Shown in pieces: positions 55,282 through 58,181 of a DNA stretch of 58,181 bases. The DNA comes from Metasolibacillus meyeri. Lineage in GTDB: Bacteria > Bacillota > Bacilli > Bacillales_A > Planococcaceae. The notes below the pieces were generated by a model. It saw nothing but the letters and a program-made list of their open reading frames with translations. It searched no databases and was not told where the DNA came from. Numbering within the stretch: the first letter of the stretch is position 1; each line of letters begins with the position of its first letter. The position numbers and the translations under genes are program-made. The stretch covers positions 1-58,181 of the forward strand of contig NZ_PYWN01000001.1 of assembly GCF_003049505.1 (NCBI RefSeq). Direction: 5' to 3'.

Positions 55282-55512
55282 ATGAATAAAAGCATTTTTG
55301 GTTCCATTTTTTTATTAATATCAGCTTTGTTTTATTCGACCCGATATATTTGTGCTTCAATCGGTGCTTCAAACAATGGTGTTTGGTCAATAGAAGAATT
55401 CAATATTTTTCTTAAGAACGTTCCCACTAACCTATTAATACTTAGTATTATTTCTTTACTAATAGGGTTAATATTTATCTTATGGAGTGTCTTAGAAGTA
55501 AAGAAAAACTAA
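55282..55512 (+). CDS. Small two-helix membrane protein, 76 aa
   Basis: Two hydrophobic segments (about residues 5-25 and 49-70) with a short outer loop and a basic C-terminus (EVKKN). It follows the secreted 206-aa protein in the same transcript and is followed by a terminator. The ribosome binding site is weak (AAAGAAAAGAG). Pairing of a secreted protein with a tiny membrane protein could mean an export or immunity partner; this is speculative. Confidence 0.65.
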   Translation: MNKSIFGSIFLLISALFYSTRYICASIGASNNGVWSIEEFNIFLKNVPTNLLILSIISLLIGLIFILWSVLEVKKN

Positions 55513-55520
55513 ACAAAAAC

Positions 55521-55556
55521 AATAAGAAGCCCCTCAAAACGAAGGGGCTTCTTATT
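55521..55556 (+). terminator. Terminator after the secreted-protein pair
   Basis: AATAAGAAGCCCCT pairs with AGGGGCTTCTTATT around CAAAACGA and is followed by GTTT on the plus strand. Confidence 0.85.
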
Positions 55557-55603
55557 GTTTCACTTCACTTCTTATAAAATTATCGTTTTTCACTGCGCCT
55601 TCC

Positions 55604-55777
55604 CTAGTAGCGAAAAGATGATTGTTCGATACGCTTGACCCCAATAACCTCTTCATCAAAGCCATATTCCTTAAAGATTTGTCTCGGTGTTTTCCCTGCG
55701 AAGTATTCATCAATGAATTGACTCTTAAATGCATCTGTATAGGTAATCGTACGTTCGCTAACCTGTTGTACATTTGG
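55604..55777 (-). pseudogene. IS3-type OrfA (HTH) remnant
   Basis: A 57-codon minus-strand reading, PNVQQVSERTITYTDAFKSQ then FIDEYFAGKTPRQIFKEYGF and GVKRIEQSSFRY, is the start of a transposase-associated helix-turn-helix protein. It has no start codon in frame (a stop lies upstream) and no continuation. The rest of 55557-55982 has no supported gene; a 62-codon frame at 55780-55968 has no ribosome binding site. Confidence 0.65.
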
Positions 55778-55982
55778 TTTTATTGAAGTTGTAGTACTTG
55801 TTTTGGTAAAAATAAAATTTTACTCAGAGTAGTCTCTAGTCCGTCCTTTACTCTTGAAAGTCTAGTATATAAAAAATACCTGCAGTTAGCATACTCTTTT
55901 TCAAGTGTCCTAACCACAGGTACCATATTAAACGCCAAATTTGGAATATTTGTTAGTCTTTTTTGCATAGTATATAATAGCG

Positions 55983-56600
55983 CTATTTTCCAATAATCGT
56001 ATTATAAATTGGTACAAGCATATCGAATGTTTCTTCAGCAAACGCTAAAAATTCATCAGCGGACATGGCTGTTGCTTGCTCGACTGTTAAATGGCGACCT
56101 ACTAAAAATTCGCCCTTTTTTACATCGCGTAAACGTGTTAGAAGTTTTTGTAGTTGCTCTTTCTCTAATGGTGTAACGTCTGGTGACATATGGTCGCCTG
56201 AAATAACGTAATCATCTGTTAGCTTGTCAAACTGTGTTATATTTGCGAGCAAACGCTCAGCCATTTCGGCTTTTTGTGGCGCCTCGTAAATAACAGCGAC
56301 AACAATAAATAAATGTGTTCCCCATAGTCCAATTTGGAAATGGGGCAAGGCTTTATAGCCGCGTTTATATGGCGCAAAGGCAACCCAAGAATCCTTTGGT
56401 GGATTAATTGTACGACGTGCATGCTTTGCTACATGTGGAAAAAATTCATCACCTGTTGTCGTGCTAAAGTATGTGGCAAAGTGCTCGCCTAATAGATGGA
56501 ATTTAGGTCGGATTATAGTTGTTAATGCCTGCATTCTTTCGTCTAAGCCATTGATTGAAAATACTTGAAAATCATCGTTTGTCCATTGTACGTTTTCCAT
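55983..56600 (-). CDS. yktB: UPF0637 family protein YktB
   Basis: Cytoplasmic protein of 205 aa, unknown function, conserved in Bacillales. Family pattern: FQVFSINGLDERMQALTTII, then GEHFATYFS, VAKHARRTINPPKDSWVAFA and YKALPHFQIGLWGTHLF. ATG at 56600 follows AAGGAG; the longer in-frame reading upstream is rejected. Marks the right edge of the accessory block, with yktA as the left edge. Confidence 0.93.
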   Translation of the reverse strand: MENVQWTNDDFQVFSINGLDERMQALTTIIRPKFHLLGEHFATYFSTTTGDEFFPHVAKHARRTINPPKDSWVAFAPYKRGYKALPHFQIGLWGTHLFIVVAVIYEAPQKAEMAERLLANITQFDKLTDDYVISGDHMSPDVTPLEKEQLQKLLTRLRDVKKGEFLVGRHLTVEQATAMSADEFLAFAEETFDMLVPIYNTIIGK

Positions 56601-56698
56601 TTTATTTGAACTCCTTTTAAAATTGAGGTTTATTTTATTTATTTTTTGGGAAAATAGTAATAACACTAAAAAATCAAACTTGGAGGAGCGTGACAAGT

Positions 56699-56896
56699 AT
56701 GAAACAGATGGTTAAGATTATACGCAAGGTTGATGTTGAAAAGCAATATGAACGCATTTTGAGATTAGAGCTTGATTACGAGCTAGCTTCTCTATTTGAG
56801 GCGATGCAAGTAAAAAATGAAGCAGAGATGGAAAAATCAAAAAAACGACTAACAGAAATTCAAGAAGAACTAGAAAGTTTGTTTGCTTATGAATGA
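56699..56896 (+). CDS. ykzI: Small coiled-coil protein (YkzI-like)
   Basis: Basic-acidic helical protein of 65 aa, mostly one predicted coiled coil (NEAEMEKSKKRLTEIQEELE). It is divergent from yktB and upstream of suhB, the place of B. subtilis ykzI. GGAGG precedes; ATG at 56699 is preferred to the GTG at 56690, which is too close to that site. Function unknown. The name rests on position and size. Confidence 0.72.
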   Translation: MKQMVKIIRKVDVEKQYERILRLELDYELASLFEAMQVKNEAEMEKSKKRLTEIQEELESLFAYE

Positions 56897-56917
56897 GGAC
56901 AAATTAAAGCCGAATTA

Positions 56918-56959
56918 AAAAATCACTTGCTAAAGCATTAGATAGCAAGTGATTTTTGT
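56918..56959 (+). terminator. Terminator after the ykzI-like gene
   Basis: AAAAATCACTTGCTA and TAGCAAGTGATTTTT form a perfect 15-bp stem around AAGCATTAGA, ending in T-rich DNA. Confidence 0.9.
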
Positions 56960-57043
56960 TATACTTAATATTAGTGAAATGTTACAATGTAAAATATTTT
57001 TTATTTTCTAAATATACTAATTAATATAGGGGTGTACATAGTG

Positions 57044-57835
57044 ATGGATTTACAACAATTAGATTTGTTTGCAAAAGATATAATTAGACAGGCTGGGCAG
57101 CGTATTCGCGATGCGTTTTCTTATGATTTACAAGTAGAAACAAAATCAGATGCCAACGATTTAGTGACGAATATCGATAGAGAGACCGAATTATTTTTCA
57201 TTGAAAAAATTAAAGAATATGATAGCTCACATAAAATTTTAGGTGAAGAAGGAATGGGGGAAAAGGTTGAGTCATTGGACGGGGTCGTTTGGATTATTGA
57301 CCCGATTGATGGCACGATGAACTTTGTTAAGCAACATCGTCATTTTATGATTACAATTGGTATATTTGTTGAAGGTGTTGGAAAGCTAGGATACATATAC
57401 GATGTAATGCGTGAAGATTTATTTTGCGCGATGACGGGACACGGTGCTTGGTATAATGACACACCACTGCGCAAGCTGAAGCCTGTTAAATTAGAGGAGG
57501 CTGTTATCGGTATTAATGCGACATGGGTTACGCCAAATAAAAAGGTCAATCATGAGAAGTTAATAGAGCTTGTGCGAACGGTGCGTGGCACAAGGTCATA
57601 TGGTGCGGCTGCAATGGAAATTGCCTTTGTTGTAAGCGGCAAGCTTGATGCCTATTTATCAATGCGTTTATCGCCATGGGATGTAGCAGGTGGCATTATT
57701 ATTGCACAGGAAGTTGGAGCCCTAGCCAGCAATTTAAAGGGGCAACCATTTAATTTATTAATGCAAGATACATTTATGATTGCGAACCCATCTATTCATG
57801 GGCAAATTTTGGCGCAATATGTGGAATTGAAATAA
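57044..57835 (+). CDS. suhB: Inositol monophosphatase family protein
   Basis: Magnesium-dependent phosphatase of 263 aa (YktC in B. subtilis). Metal motifs are GEEGMGE (first acid pair), WIIDPIDGTMNFV (DPIDGT signature) and SPWDVAGGIIIAQEVGA near the C-terminus. It could dephosphorylate inositol phosphate or a related metabolite such as 3'-phosphoadenosine phosphate. ATG at 57044 after AGGGGTG is used; the in-frame GTG at 57032 overlaps that site. Confidence 0.93.
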   Translation: MDLQQLDLFAKDIIRQAGQRIRDAFSYDLQVETKSDANDLVTNIDRETELFFIEKIKEYDSSHKILGEEGMGEKVESLDGVVWIIDPIDGTMNFVKQHRHFMITIGIFVEGVGKLGYIYDVMREDLFCAMTGHGAWYNDTPLRKLKPVKLEEAVIGINATWVTPNKKVNHEKLIELVRTVRGTRSYGAAAMEIAFVVSGKLDAYLSMRLSPWDVAGGIIIAQEVGALASNLKGQPFNLLMQDTFMIANPSIHGQILAQYVELK

Positions 57836-57842
57836 GCTAGCA

Positions 57843-57893
57843 ACGGCTGTTAGGAATGCAACGCAACATCTGCATTCCTAACAGCCGTATTTT
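57843..57893 (+). terminator. suhB terminator
   Basis: ACGGCTGTTAGGAATGCA and TGCATTCCTAACAGCCGT form a perfect 18-bp stem around ACGCAACATC, followed by ATTTTATT. Confidence 0.92.
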
Positions 57894-57894
57894 A

Positions 57895-58060
57895 TTCCGT
57901 ATTAACAGGCTGTATGACCCCACATCAAAATAGTGAGTGGAAACGAAATCGTTAAGTGGGAGATCAATAGCCTGTAAAAACGCTTGTGTTCCTTTATTAC
58001 CAATCAGTGGGGGATGAGGAAAACCCCTCACTGATTGAAGGTTCACTTTATAGCTAAAAT
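57895..58060. repeat. Palindromic intergenic repeat element
   Basis: The stretch runs from CCGTATTAACAGGCTGTATG through AACAGGCT and its complement AGCCTG (57968) to a strong hairpin AATCAGTGGGGGATGAGGAA / CCCCTCACTGATT (58002-58036), then GAAGGTTCACTTTATA. A deleted copy lies at 32514-32575, and AATCAGTGG fragments occur near 2437 and 33598. It is possibly a MITE. Confidence 0.65.
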
Positions 58061-58181
58061 CTCTACTGAAGTTAACGAAATAAATTTTACATAAGACTTC
58101 CAAAAAAATATTTTTTTAATATATTGATTATTTCTTGTTTTTGTTATATTCTGGATTGAAAAGAAGAAAGGAGGTTTATTT
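58061..58181 (+). promoter_or_regulatory. Leader of the next gene, cut by the window end
   Basis: The window ends just after GAAAGGAGGTTTATTT, a full ribosome binding site, so a gene starts immediately to the right. A possible promoter is TTGATT (58124) with TATATT (58145), but the 15-bp spacer is short. No coding sequence of that gene is included. Confidence 0.5.

Noticed and set aside
55780-55968. Minus-strand 62-codon frame
   Set aside because: No ribosome binding site, no recognisable domain, and it lies beside an IS remnant.

Overview
The window looks like a chromosomal segment of a low-GC Bacillales organism, most likely Lysinibacillus or a close Planococcaceae relative. The evidence is AT-rich codon use, strong AAGGAGG-type ribosome binding sites, and a gene order (ktrC - rnjA - rpoY - ykrA - def - pdhABCD - yktA ... 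yktB - ykzI - suhB) that, from memory, follows one Bacillus subtilis backbone. No rRNA, intact tRNA, CRISPR array or intact prophage was seen.

Layout. 1-9.2 kb: modAB without a local modC, an unknown 151-aa protein, an MFS efflux pump, and a polyamine uptake operon potABCD headed by an XRE-cupin regulator, with a divergent thioredoxin-like gene. 9.4-11.4 kb: a TPR-SUKH fusion, KtrC, and a small hydrophilic protein. 11.5-14.5 kb: rnjA-rpoY, a candidate 23-codon gene with its own promoter and terminator, and the HAD phosphatase ykrA. 14.5-20.4 kb: a PhoB-type response regulator facing a 1705-residue pseudokinase/ATPase/GAF/histidine kinase. 20.6-30.5 kb: def, a TnpB-element remnant, the pyruvate dehydrogenase operon, a catalytically degenerate SDR, a CidA/CidB pair, a nitronate monooxygenase-like enzyme and yktA.

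30.5-56 kb is an accessory block of about 25 kb lying between yktA and yktB, which are neighbours in B. subtilis. It carries small membrane proteins, IS3 debris and four functional groups. (i) A nine-gene operon (33.9-41.2 kb): PRD/EIIB regulator, amidohydrolase, free-standing PRD, SFCGS protein, DUF4312, membrane proteins DUF4311 and DUF4310, DgaE-like PLP ammonia-lyase and DgaF-like KDGP aldolase. This is the best candidate for an incompletely described system: an amino-sugar-acid catabolic pathway whose usual PTS permease appears to be replaced by a small DUF transporter module. (ii) A LysR regulator divergent from an ankyrin lipoprotein and two tandem cytosine-deaminase-like amidohydrolases. 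(iii) A GNAT enzyme, three tandem tail-collar (MdpB-like) proteins and a 1610-residue S-layer-anchored cadherin-repeat protein. (iv) An orphan secreted protein with a two-helix membrane protein, flanked by broken IS3 genes. The backbone resumes with yktB, ykzI and suhB, and the window stops just after the ribosome binding site of the next gene.

Recurring structure outside genes includes degenerate tandem units of about 19-21 bp in four intergenic regions, a palindromic repeat family built on an AATCAGTGGG motif, and IS3-type end hairpins. Family names come from recognising motifs and gene order; no database search was run.
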